Source of the DNA: Dipteronia dyeriana
Lineage: Eukaryota; Streptophyta; Magnoliopsida; Sapindales; Sapindaceae
Direction of reading: 5' to 3'
Assembly: GCA_032871835.1 (NCBI GenBank)
Contig: CM065296.1
Coordinates: forward strand, 112,788,146 to 112,852,145
Length of the DNA stretch: 64,000 bases
The position numbers and the translations under genes are program-made. This document shows positions 45,474 through 57,520 of the stretch, piece by piece. Under the pieces are notes generated by a model, which did no database searches, was not told where the DNA came from, and saw only the letters and a list, made by a program, of their open reading frames with translations. Position 1 is the first letter of the stretch. Each line of letters starts with the position of its first letter.

Positions 45474-47022
45474 TGAAATTCCCTAGAAAGTGCGTGTCTA
45501 TAACCTAGAGGGGGGGTGAATAGGTTTTAATTCGATAGATTACCAAAGTTAATCAATATTAACAATTCTACCCCATTCTACTTAAATGTTCAAATAAAAG
45601 ACAATAAACATTAAACAATAACAACACGCAATATATAAGTGGAAACCCTCCAAATGGGAAAAACCATGGGTTGTTTAGAGCGCCACCCTTGATCCATAAA
45701 ATCCACTATTGAGTAAAATTTTACAACCTAGGTTGACCTCTCGTCTAACCCTCCAGTTACTAACCCTTTCACTCTACCCAACGGGGCCTTAATACTGATT
45801 TTGGATCCCTAGCCTTGTGCACTAACCACTTAGCCACAAGCAAACTCAACAATGAAGAGATAATGGCAACCTAAGTGAATATGCAAGAATATTCAAAATA
45901 CAAAAATGCTAGGTCAAGACATTCATGCTTATCTAGGATTAATAATGACAATTAAAATAAATCCTAGATATCAATGTTCTAAATACAATGGCAAGAAGGA
46001 TTAGCTAGAAGGGTAAAATCATCATAAATGCTAGCTATCACAAATTAATGCATCTCAACCAACAATCAATTACACAAGCATGTCATAAAAGCATTCTAAC
46101 ATACAATCAAGCAATTTTTTAAGCAATAAATACTAAAACCCTAGGTATACATGTCTAAGAAATGACACCATAAAGATTAGAACATGTAGAGAATACCTAG
46201 ATGTACACAAACAAGAAACCCATGCTTAAAAGATGCTTGATGCTTTGGATTTTAAGGGTAGATGAGTAAAAATAGCTTCTTGGAGCTTCTCTCACTAAAA
46301 ACCTTTGTTTCTCTCTCAAAAATAGGTTGGGAAGCTCTAAAAAACGAATTGGGAGAAGATGATATATTTATATGAATCCCAAAGTGAAGTAACGTCGTTT
46401 TGGCAAAAACAGGCCAAAAGACCCAATGTGCGCTAGTGCCTGTGCGCTGGTCGAGTAGCGCACGACCAACAACAACTCACTGAACAAGTTGCGCTGGTGA
46501 GGTGCGCATGACGACCAGCGCACCATGAGCGACAACTCTCTGGACAAGTTATGCTGGTGAGGTGCGTATGACAACCAGCGTACCACCAGCGACAATTCTC
46601 TGGACAAGTTACGCTGGTGTTGGCGCTGGTGAGGGCACTGCTCTAGTGGCGCACTACTCACCCCCTTCACACACACACACACACACACACAAAACATGCA
46701 AGAGACTTGAGGTGAAGGGAATGCATCATAATGCCTAATATGACATGATATTTTAATCATAAGATGCAATCAATTTAAACAAGCAAGAGATAACAATATT
46801 AGGCACACAATTAATACAATTAAGCATACATGCAAAATGATCAAGAACATGCATGAGAGTGAGTGTGTGCACTAAATCTCTTCAATGAAGTTAAAGCAAG
46901 TGATTATACCTTTGAAGCTTGAATAAGGACTTGAGCAATGAAGACCTAAACTACCCCTTACATATTGAACCCAAACTGTGGTTGTCAACGAAATGAGCCA
47001 ATCAAAAACCGAGGAACTTACA
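45474..47022 (-). repeat. 5' LTR of the SIRE-like Copia
   Basis: 1549 bp, highly similar to 37408-38938. Includes an (AC)n microsatellite at 46668-46691, longer than in the 3' LTR. Confidence 0.9.
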
Positions 47023-47027
47023 CTCTG

Positions 47028-47580
47028 ACCTCCATGAAATCCCAAAAGAAGCTACTCGAATCCATCTACCGCTGACCTATGTGAACCCTAGCTGCCCTTC
47101 CTATCACCAAATCCAACCCAACTGTTGGTGTTTGATTTTTTTTGGCGCATGGGAGATAGAGAGTTAAAGAAGCAAGAAGTTGGGTTGATTTGTGTTCTTT
47201 TTGATCGATAGTTTTTCTTGCTTTGATCTGGGTTCATTTTGGTTGGGGAGGTCTATGGGTTCGATGAAGTTGGGTTGGGCGGTGGCGGCGAAGCTGGGTT
47301 GGTCGGCGATCGGGTTTCAGTGACAGATTAGGGCAATGGTGGATTTGGGTGGCAGTGAGTTTGAGTGGCTATGGTTTAGTAATGTTGATGTGGGGAGATG
47401 AATGTTGTTGAATTTTTTATATATTAAGATCCGGTGAAAAATGAATGTTGGCTAAGGTTTGGTAATGTTGATGTGGGAGATGAATGTTGGCTAGGTTTTT
47501 TTTTTTAATAATTATTATATAATTATAAATAAAATAAGAAAATAAAAAGTTTTCTTTTTATTTTAATTTTGATTTTAAAG
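47028..47580. other. Right interior of the inverted-repeat element
   Basis: GC-richer patch near 47270-47340 (GGTGGCGGCGAAGCTGGG) and repeated GATGAATGTTG words near 47395-47490. It could be a captured gene piece, but I cannot name one. Confidence 0.4.
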
Positions 47581-47757
47581 TTAAGGGTAAAAATATCATT
47601 TTACATTTTATATGACGGTTCACCATCAAAATTCTGGTTAGAAGGATCAAATTGAATGATTTTTAAAAACATAGGGACAATCAAGTGAAAAATGAATAAA
47701 TAAGTAAAAAAATAGATAATTCAAAAAAAATTAGAGACTCAAATGATAATATCTTTT

Positions 47758-48130
47758 TTTTAATAATATATTAATTGGACAATGGAAATTACATAATATG
47801 CCACTGGGGTTAAGATAAAACAAAGATCGACGGTGATAATATTATAAGTATTTATGAATAATATGCTTCTATGCATGCAACTATTGCCAGTAGACACGTT
47901 GTTCGTTGCATGTGCTCAATTTATTCGGTGGTGAATAATTTCACTATGGTTGTTGCTCGATGTCCACCCTAGCTCCTGCGTCTAATAGCAACCCTTCTTG
48001 GAAAGGCATATGTTGTGCAACTATTCATGGGTCGACATAACATTACGGTTGAAAGCTAAGCTGCATCTGCTTTTTTGATAATGTATTAATTGGACAATGG
48101 AAATATAACATGCCAATAGGGTAACGATAA
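47758..48130 (+). repeat. Tandem duplication of the P450 upstream flank
   Basis: 47765-47815 (ATTAATTGGACAATGG, ATGCCA, GATAAAACAAAG) is repeated at 48077-48135. With 36590-36800 on the far side of the insertion, the flank exists as two tandem copies of about 300 bp. The first is split by the inverted-repeat element. Confidence 0.75.
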
Positions 48131-48917
48131 AACAAAGGTATAATATAGTTAGTTTGAAACTTATAATATCAATAATTTTGATATGAAAATTTTTTTTTGG
48201 TCCCAACTAACACATTATATATAGGGTCTCTTTCTGAAGGCACAAAGAAGTGAAGCTATGAAGGGGTTTGGTGGAGCCATGGCCCCTTTAGCCTATTCAA
48301 AATTTAATTTTAATCCTTATATTCGGGTTAAAATTTTTATATTTGCTTCCTATAAAATGAAAATTTTATTGATTGGCCCTCTCAAACTTGATTAAATTTA
48401 AAATTCGGAGCCAGAAATATAGAAACATAAAAGTTTGGTCGACCAAAATGAAAACATTTTAAAATATAAAGATAATTTTATAATTTCATAAACTTTTTTT
48501 TATAAAATTATTATTAAAAAAATTGAGGAAAGGGGGCATTAACACAATGAATGAACATGTTTCAAATTATAAAAGTTTTAACTTGAGATTTGGATCCTCT
48601 ACTGATATGATATTTTTCCTAACCTTTTTAAAACATTTGATTGGTTGTTAGTAAAGTGATTATAGAAACCAATTACATCTTAACCACACATTCATTACAA
48701 TGCTTATGTGTCATGAGATTAGATAAAGTCTTTTTCGAGATTAGATAAGGTTAGGAAAAAGATCAGATTAGTAGAGGATCTAGAATGGCCATGTACTTCA
48801 AATAATAAATAGCTTGGATGGTGAGGACTGAGGAGCCACCAAAATAAGTTTATAAAAGTCATCTTGTTCCTTGTAATGAACTTGCAAGTGATCGAGACAA
48901 GTTAGAAAGTTGTCACC
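48131..48917 (+). other. Promoter-side flank of the P450 wreck
   Basis: 48240-48560 looks like transposon debris (AAGGGGTTTGGTGGAGCC near the left, AGGGGGCAT near the right), not assignable. From about 48830 it matches the upstream of the 20842 copy, including TTTATAAAAGTCATCTTG with the TATA box. Confidence 0.55.
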
Positions 48918-49272
48918 ATGGATGCCCTGTTTTACCTCAGTGTAGCAGTCTCTATTATTACTATCGTCTACCATTTAGCGTACAAAGAAGGATTAATCAA
49001 CAAAAAACTTCCCTCCAAGTCCTCCCAATCTTCCTATAATAGGCCATTTTCATCACTTGAAAATGCCCGTACACGAAACTCTAAGCAATCTCACCAACAA
49101 GTATGGTCCTATATTTCTTCTACGCTTGGGTTCACGACCAATACTTGTACTCTCCTCTTGTGGAACCATTGAAGAATGCTTCTGAAACAATGACATCATC
49201 TTCGCTAATCGTCCACTCTTGCCCTCTAGAAGGATTTCACAGTACTATTTTTATACTATCGCAGCTCTCTAT

Positions 49273-50845
49273 TGACAGGACCCACCCCGACTCCTCTCTT
49301 GAGTACGAAGGAAGCCATGTGGGTTGTACTATTTACTAACATGATAAAAGAATTTCGATTAAAATTCCATAGAAAATACTTGCTTTTAATATAATAATAA
49401 AAAAAATATAGATAAAATGCTAAATGTATGACTGCAGGTCTTTTATTGCCATTTTCGTTCATTACAAAAAGTTGTAAAAAAATGACTGATCGGACCAAAA
49501 ACCGACCACCTTTAAAAACTAACCGGTCAAAACCCCGACCAGAAAACCAATCAAGCTAAGTAAGAAACCGACCACGATCGAGCAAGAAACCGACCACAGC
49601 CGAGCGAGAAACCGACCACAGCCGAGTAGGCCGAATAGGCCGAGTAGGCCGAATAGGCCGAGTAGGCCGAAAACACCTCAAATTATATACATAAAAATTA
49701 AAATGCATGACTCTTGCACTTCATGATGTCATCGAGTGGCCCACCTCAAAACTGAAGAGTTCACACAACCAAGCAGATAGCTAAAAAAATATTTTTAAAG
49801 TGAAAGAATGAGCGTTAAAGTCCAGTGAGTGAATAAAAACTTTTAAAAACACATATTCTGACAACTTCTCAATATGCATCCAGTAATACATACTATCATT
49901 GCATCATGTCAGAAGATTTCCATATTAAAAGATTTCTATATTAAAAGATAATATATCTACTTTCGTACTTAATAAACTGAATACATCTCTTTTCTGAACA
50001 ATAATAAGATAATTTATAAAATCTTAATATGCACTAAATTAGTACCCAGAGATATCTTCAATACGTAAGCTGAATTACTTCGTGCAAATGCTGAGTCGGG
50101 AATAACTTATAGTCATACACGTGCAGAGCGACTCAATACTCTTTTAATCTATCGTACACGTGCAGAGCGACTCATTTGATATACATATATATAGAACGGT
50201 CCTAAAAGCCAACAATAATAATAACTGGGGAAGGGTACAGACATGGTGCTTTTGTAAAAATCATAATCTCTTCTTGATATTTATAAAAGTAATATAACCG
50301 ATATTCTGAGTGCTAATATAAGCATAAAACATACTTTCAGTTCTCTGTATAATCACCATAAATCATCAAAAGAAATCAAACGCTTAAATGATTTGCAGGC
50401 AATTAATCTTAAGCATAAAACTGGAAACATTTGAGTTAAAAATAAAACTGAAAACTTTCACTCAAAACTTATCCTTCAAGCTTAATTCGGACCAAGTATG
50501 CTAGGTTCCTCTACTTCGTCTTCTTTTTCTAACAATCACACAAAATCCAATTAGAAGCTAGAATTCAAAGAAGAATACACCGAAAATCCAAAATATCACA
50601 AGAAACTCCACTGACTTCTCTTCCTTTTTCTTATTTCTCTTTCCTTTCTTCTACTCGATTCCACTGCTACCTCATTTATATACGTATGTAAAGACAACTA
50701 AAGTTGTGAGCTGGTTAACTTAGTTCACAGCTGTCTGTCAACCAGACAAGCTACAAATTCTTACTCACATATTCACTTTTAATTTCACGTTTATCCTTTT
50801 TTTTTTAAGCCTCTCAATATGGGCCTGGATGACATAGACCTTACA
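49273..50845. mobile_element. Solo LTR copy B (1573 bp) in the P450 wreck
   Basis: TG at 49273, CA at 50845. Flanks are TCTAT (49268-49272) and CCTAT (50846-50850), a 5-bp duplication with one change. Joining the P450 sequence across it restores the CCCTATGGCCACCACTGG stretch expected from the sister genes. It is the same family as copy A (644-15317). Confidence 0.9.
49556..49672. repeat. Minisatellite in solo LTR copy B
   Basis: Three 23-bp units (GAGCAAGAAACCGACCACAGC type) followed by about six 10-bp GCCGAGTAGG/GCCGAATAGG units, in the place where copy A has 13-bp units. Confidence 0.85.
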
Positions 50846-51478
50846 CCTATGGCCACCACTGGCCCAACCTTCACAGGTTCACTGCCCTTGCAATTGTCTC
50901 AGCAAAACGTCTCCAAAAGACTTCAAAAATTTGTACTGACGAAGTCAAATTCATGATCAAGCACTTGTACAAACGGGCCCAAAAAGTTGATGAGGAATCA
51001 TTTTTTGACATGCTGGATTTTAATATCATGATGAAGATTGTCGCAGGTAAGAAGTGTTCCGACAAGGAGGAGCTGGACTTAGACAAAACTACAAAAGGCA
51101 AATTGGATTATCTGAAGCAGATCTTCGGTCCTTTTGTGAACATGGCTTTGGGTGATTATTTTCCGTACTTGAGATGGTTGACTTACTATGGTGTTGAGAA
51201 GCAGCTGATAAAAGTTCACAAAAAGAGAGATGCTTACATTCAGGCTCTACTTGATACACATCAAAATATTTATAATCCAGTTTCAGATGGAGAGATTGGT
51301 CGATTCATTATTGAGGTTCAGCTGAAATTGCGAGAATCTGATTCTGAATTCTACATAACAATGTTGTCAAAGGAATTATTCTGACAACACTGATGGCAGG
51401 GACACATACCACTGTGATCATTTTGAATTCGGCTGTTTCACAGTTGATAGTGACGCATCAGAGCATGAAAAAAAAAAA

Positions 51479-52105
51479 TGATCACTTTATCGAACCATGA
51501 GGCATACTCAAACGAACCTTGATACAGAGACTGGTAGTTTTCCAAGCATGAACAGCCATGTAGGGACCATCATTCTTTAATCTTCGTTAGAAAATGGTGT
51601 TTTTGAATCCTCAAATAGTATATCGAATCCACGACAGATAAATGTTCCAATGAAACAGTTGTATTAATATTGATCAAAAGTAAAGAGTTACAATAATTGG
51701 AAATAATAAGACTATTTATAATAAACAAGTCATAATACGACTCGAATATGATATTATTAAAAAGAGACTAAAACAGAAGAAGATCAAAACTAATCAGAAT
51801 TTTCTAAGATTCATGACTTTAAACTTGACAGGAAAACAAAGATCAAATCATACCCAAAAGGTACGTTAGATTTATTTCCAAAACCTAAATTTAATTCCTA
51901 ATCAAACTAAAATAAATAAACTTGCGAAACAAGAAAAGATCCAAATTAACAAAATAAGAAAATAAAGCAATTGCCCAAATCCAATCTGACCCACAGGAGT
52001 CGAATCGCGGCCTAGACCGCGGGACACCGGCTGCGGTTTGGACTGCGACTGATTACAGTAACCTCTCTGGAATTGGATGCTGCTTGGACCGCTGGACACC
52101 ACTAG
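51479..52105 (-). mobile_element. LTR-like insertion, unassigned
   Basis: Replaces about 220 bp of P450. On the minus strand it has a TATA-like TTATAAATAG near 51715, a T-rich leader and a GC-rich patch at its left (CCGCGGTCTAGGCCGCG region, 52006-52022), which looks like a Gypsy or Copia LTR. No target duplication or second LTR was found, so limits are approximate. Confidence 0.45.
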
Positions 52106-52388
52106 CGACATGGGACAAATTGATAGATTTAAGCCTGAGAGGTTTCTTATACAAAGTGAAGTATAAGAAAATAGAGGGTTTAAATTCATTCTATTTGGTT
52201 TGGGCATAAGGGTATGCCTTAAAAAAGGCTTGGGGATGAGAGTCATGGCGTTATCGCTTGGAACTAGGGGTGGGCATGCAAAAAACCATTAAACCGAACC
52301 AAACCGGTGAACCGAATCGATACAATTTGTTTTTTTCGATTTTTCTTTAAGATCCGGTTCAGTTCGGTTTAAAATAATAAAAACTGGA

Positions 52389-53972
52389 TGAAACAAATAT
52401 TATGGTGTGTATAATATTAATCTAGAGGGAGGTAAATAGAATTTAAAAATTTTTACCCAATTTTCGTTAAAAGTCAAGTTGACGAAAATTCCCATAACTA
52501 GTTGCAATAAAATTACAAGTGTAAGAATACGGAAATAATAAAGACACTTTAGATATACTTGAAAACCTTCCAAATGGGAAAAACCACGGGCTGATGAGTG
52601 CGCCACACTAGAACCTCGAATCCACTAATGGGAAATGAATTATAACCTAATCCCGATTAATAACCCACTACCACTACCTAATCCCGGTATAAGTGAACCT
52701 AGTCCATCTTGCTTACGATTTAAGCTACCTACTCCTGGAAGCAACACAAGTCTTACTTCTCAATGAAGAGATAAAATGTCCTATGTGAATATATTATGAT
52801 ATTCAATGAACAAATAAGGCTAGGAAACCCTATATGCTTATCTAGGATAATGAGATAACAATTAATGCAATCCTAGATATCAAAAGCTAAATGATATATT
52901 CAAAAAGCTTAGCTAAACATAGATCAAACAATTTTATGAAGCTATCACAATACAACACTCAATCATGTCATCACAACAATCTCTAGTTTGTATCTAGAAT
53001 ATGTTCTAAGAGCAAACAAATAATTAAACAGATGGTTTAGCAAGCAAAACACTTAACTTGTAAGAAGATAGTGAAGAACTTACCAAACAAGATGTGATGA
53101 AGCAACCTTATCCATTGATGCACTCTAAATGAACTTAGATGATGCAAGATGAAGTTTTTATGCACATGGGAATGCTTTGAGTGATTAAAAATGAGTTCTT
53201 GAAAGAGTTTTTTCTTTGAAATGTGTTCTAACGAAAATATATGATGTTCTGAACTATTACACGACCTTAAAGCAATGAGTTATATATATATGAGATCGAA
53301 ACAAAGTGAGGTCGTTTTGAAAAAAACATTCTAGCTTCCTCTATATGCGCTGGTGATGTGCGCTAGTCGAGTAGCGCACCACCAGCGTATAACCTAATTT
53401 TTCAATAGGTGCAGGTCGACTGGCGCAACTCACTGGCGCAACACATGCGACGATCCACTGGAATGTTGTGCTAGTCGAGTAGTGTACCACCAGCGCACTG
53501 CCTATTTTTGCATCCTTGCGCGGGTGCAGCAGCGTAACTCAGTGGCGAAACACATGTGACAATCCACTGAAATGTTGCGCTGGTGAGGTGTGCTGATCGA
53601 GTAGCGCACCACCACCGCAATGCCTATTTTCAACACTCAAACACACAAAATCAATAAGTTCAAGAGTGATGAAAAATGCATCATATTCTAATGTCAAACA
53701 TGACATAAAACATTTAATTACAAGATGCAAATAAATCAACAAGAGTTATTTGAACCAAAATGCACACAAGAATAAACACACAACATATATGAATAAGAGT
53801 TATGCATGAATTTGTGAGTGTGTGCAACTATCTCTTCAAAGCAAGTAAGCACAAGAATTTTACCTTTGGTGCTTCTCCTCTTGAGGTCTTGAGAGCCTAA
53901 ACTACCCTTGCATAAACCTCATAAATGTGGTTTGTTCACTAAATAAGTCAATCAACAAATGAGGACTTTAAA
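52389..53972 (-). repeat. 3' LTR of the pol-less SIRE relative
   Basis: TGAAACAAATATTATGG to GAGGACTTTAAA (terminal CA has decayed to AA). Contains GCGCTGGT-type subrepeats at 53345-53630. Confidence 0.87.
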
Positions 53973-55240
53973 ATATCCCCCTTTGGCTATTTCGTGACAA
54001 AACCACCACTCACATTGATCGTCACAAAACAAAATAAAACACCGGGACGATATTCTACATTACAAAGAGATAAACATAAAAAAAAAACTTCAAATCTTCA
54101 ATCTCTTGTAGAACTATCAACCCTACACACAAAGCAAGCTTAAATACACTTTCCAAACCAAGTGCATGTGAGATGATCAAGTGAATATAAAACAAAAGTA
54201 ATTGCATATAAGAATATGAGTAATACACCACATCATGCAATGCTCCCCCTTAAAGGGTTACTCCCCCTAAATGTAATCTCCCCTAAGAAAAACAAGTACT
54301 ACTCCCCTTAAAGCCTAAGCCAACACATGTTACTCCCCTAACATCACAATGCTAGATCAATGCTACTCCCCCTTGTTATCATGATATAGGAAAAGGATAA
54401 GTCCCCAACCAGGTCACTCAAGGCAAAGAAAGAAAAGAGCATACAAGATTGTTGCATAATTATATAAGCCACGTTTATGCAACCCAATTAATATGAGAGA
54501 AACAAGGAGATTTATTTGAAGAAAATGTGTGAATCAAAAATGCTTTGCATACAAGACATGTTGCATTCAAGTCCAAAAACAATGGTATTTGGCAAAGCAA
54601 ATGACAAAGGTTTCCAATATAATTCAAACCAATTTCACCATTTGTCATGAGAGAAGCACGGATATAGAGTTTTATAGATTCATGTTTTAAATGGCACTAT
54701 ATCTAACTTTATAAGCTAAACATGGCATGAACAACTTTGCACCCTAATTGATTTTTTCAGGAGGATACCGTATGATAGTAGCCATGTTCAACTAATAAAG
54801 AAAGAGAGACATTGATGCAACATTTTAGTCTCACTAGCTTCTTTTCACATAATATTTTGCATTCAACAAGTGCAATCAACAATTCATGCTTTATCATTTT
54901 TTATTAGCATGTCCTTAAAGAATCATCATGTCATGGAGATAATTATAGGCATTCAATATGTACTTCCTATGTAGATCTCCTAGGCCAAAAATGCATGTTT
55001 GAACATAAATATGACATGGATTGTAATCAAAGCAAAGTTCACACTTATTGAAGAAAATGCAATATACTATAGTATAAGTGCAACCAAGCTACTCAAGCAA
55101 TCAATAAAGGAGCATAAACATTTTTTTTTTTAAATTGCATGCAACAAGTATATAATAGCTCTCTTTGCTTGAGTTCCCCTTATGGGGTCAAAGACCACAA
55201 CTCATCACTCCATGTAACAAATCCCAATAGATCTACTAAA
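53973..55240 (-). other. Non-coding region after gag in the pol-less element
   Basis: Similar in layout to 38939-40200 of the relative. No ORF supported. Confidence 0.65.
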
Positions 55241-55260
55241 TCCATTGGGCCTAGTTGAGC

Positions 55261-57395
55261 TTATGGGTGAAAACTTAGCACAATGACAAGCGGGTTCATC
55301 TTTTTAATCCACTTAGGTGACACATTGTCATTCCTAGTGGTCAAGATCATCATATTACTCCTAGGATCATTAACAATAGCTTTCCTAGGCACATGCATAT
55401 TAGCTCTACCCCTTTTTCTTTCAATCATGCTCTTAGTTCTACACATGTTAATGTGCTTGAAGCAATTTGGTCTAATATGACCATCAACACCACAAAAATG
55501 ACATGAAGGAATAAAATAAGGGTGTGAGGACAAAGGTGCTTTCCCATGTCTTTAAGCTTTCCTTTGGTGTGGTATTGATTCTTCTGTCCCTTGTTGTTGA
55601 GTTGGAAAAGATTGCTTCCTTTGTTGAGCATGCAAGAAATGCTTCTTGGCTTGATGGCTTTTAGTTTGAGGGATAGTTGCTTGAAATGCTCTCATTGGTT
55701 GAGCTTGAGCTTGACTTCTTTGTGCCATCTTGACTTGGGAATTTCTAGAACACTCTCCTAGTTCAATTTTCTTCTTATGATGAAATGGAGGAAGAGGTTC
55801 TTTTAAGTCCAAGCTCTTGACAAATATCGGCTTACTAGGAGTTGAGGTCTCCTTGTCATCTTCAAACCCTAGACCTCTCTTATCACTTGGCTTCTTCCTA
55901 ACTCCCAACATATGGTCAAGCTTCTCCGTACTCGAAGTCGTCTTAGCAATCAACTCTCTAGCTTCACTAAGCTCCTCCTTCAAGCTTTCTTCCACTTTTC
56001 TTCCATTCTTCACTTTCTCACTTAAGTGAGTCACTTCGGTTGATAGCTTGAGGTTCTCTTCCTTTAGCTTCCGAACCTCCTTCTTCATACTCAACCTTGA
56101 GCTTTGAAAATGCTCAATGAACCCTTCAAGGTTCATACTCTCTACATTTCCATTTGTAGAGTGAGATGAAGAACTCTTATCACTAGAGTCATCACTGGTG
56201 TCACTTGTTGCCATGAAGGCATCATCAATATAAGTAGCTTCACTTATCACTCTTTAAACTACTTTTTCATCACATCCTTCTTCAAGGTTGCAAACTAAGG
56301 TCTTGTTTCCTTTTTCTACATCTTCCACAAAGGAGGCTCCAAAAGCCGTGTAGTTAAGAATAATCTCTGCATCACTAGAAGAATCATCTCTTTCATTGGA
56401 TTTATCACTTTTACTATCAATTGATGAGGTGGCAACCACCTTTCCTTTCTTCTTCTTCTTCGAATTAGCACATTCGGGGGCAAAGTGACCTATCTCACCA
56501 TATTCATAACATCGGACCTTTTTCCTTTCGGTCTTTTCTTCCCATGGCTCAAACTTCTTGAAAGAAGTCTTTTTCTTCAATTTTTGACCCTTGGATCCAA
56601 ACCTTTCCTCTCGGACTTGTAGAATTTCTTAAACTTCCTCATTAGTAAAGCCATTTCCTCATCTGAGTCATCACTTTCCTCTTTCTCAACTTTTGAGGCT
56701 TTTAAAGCAATTCCCTTTTGATTTTTAGGAGATGTGGTGGAAAGACCCTTCCTAGATTCATAAGCTAGTACCCTTCTAATCACTTCACTCGGCTTCATAT
56801 CCTTGTAAGCACTGTTCTCTTCTAAAGTCGTCACCTTAGACTCAAATCTTTTGGGTAGAGATCGCATAATCTTTTGTTTGATTCTCTTATCTGAATAAGG
56901 ATCATCAAGTTGATGACTTTGGTTCACAATGTCCATCAACCTCACTTCAAAGTCATTGAAGCACTCGTTCTCATCCATCTTGAGCAGTTCAAATTGTGTT
57001 AGGAGAACTTGAAGCCTCAACTCCTTAACCATATCGGTTCCCTCATGTGCAACTTTTAAGATATCCCATGCCTCTTTAGCTATCCTAGTATTTTAAACCA
57101 ACTTGTACTGGTTCTCATCCATTGCACATAGGATGGCATGAATTGCCTTCCTATTCCACTTTGATGCCTCAAACTCTTGTGCGTTCCATCGTGCCTTTAG
57201 CTTGAGTACATCATCTCCTCCATCCGTATGAGTCATCATGGGTGGAGTGCAGCCATCTTCAACCGCCATCCATGCCCTGTCATGAATTTGGCAAATGTAC
57301 GACTCCATCTTGCCTTTCCATGAGGCATAATTCAACCCAGTAAGAAGTGGATGTCTAGTGCTAAAAGCTCCCCCGTTGCCACCATTTCCACTCAT
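55261..57395 (-). pseudogene. Gag of the pol-less SIRE relative
   Basis: Starts at ATG 57395 (MSGNGGNGGAFSTRHPLLTG, WKGKMESYICQIHDRAWMAV). Stop near 57094, then 57032-56577 (RLMDIVNQSHQLDDPYSDKR), frameshift near 56580 to a knuckle where the second Cys is Tyr (CYEYGEIGHFAPEC), stop near 56251, then 56250-55552 with a coiled coil (MKKEVRKLKEENLKLSTEV) and Gln-rich tail. 55533-55261 keeps a complete second knuckle CHFCGVDGHIRPNC. Apart from these lesions the gag is as long as that of the 37408 relative. Confidence 0.87.
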
Positions 57396-57520
57396 TGTGT
57401 TTAATGAATGAATGATATGAATGCAAGTGTATGAATGATCAATACACACACAAAATGCAACACACACCAAAATGAGCAAGGATCACCTATGTATGTCTAG
57501 GAACCTGCTCTGATACCAAT

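Larger units (their letters stand above)
37408..47022 (-). mobile_element. SIRE-like Copia retrotransposon, near full length
   Basis: Perfect CTCTG duplications (37403-37407, 47023-47027) flank LTRs 37408-38938 and 45474-47022. The primer site is the minus-strand TGGTATCAGAG at about 45461-45472 (initiator tRNA-Met), and a purine tract lies at about 38939-38953. Order on the minus strand: long gag with two zinc knuckles and a coiled coil, protease, integrase, RT, RNase H. Integrase before RT makes it Copia; the long gag and RT wording fit the SIRE/Maximus lineage. It carries several stops and one deletion in RT. It landed in a CT-rich microsatellite within the inverted-repeat element. Confidence 0.9.
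36803..47757. mobile_element. Inverted-repeat DNA element enclosing a SIRE-like Copia
   Basis: 36803-36925 and the reverse complement of about 47580-47708 match: TTATTCATTTT, GATTG, TCCCTAT, TTTTTAAAAA, ACTCAATTT and GATATTTTTA in the same order. This is a terminal inverted repeat over 100 bp long. Flanks read ATCTGTTTTTT and ATATCTTTTTTTT, a possible 9-11 bp duplication. The size of the repeat and duplication suggests a Mutator-like element, but no transposase is visible. The interior is 36926-37407 plus 47028-47580. The 3' side has about 50 extra bases beyond the matched repeat. Confidence 0.6.
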
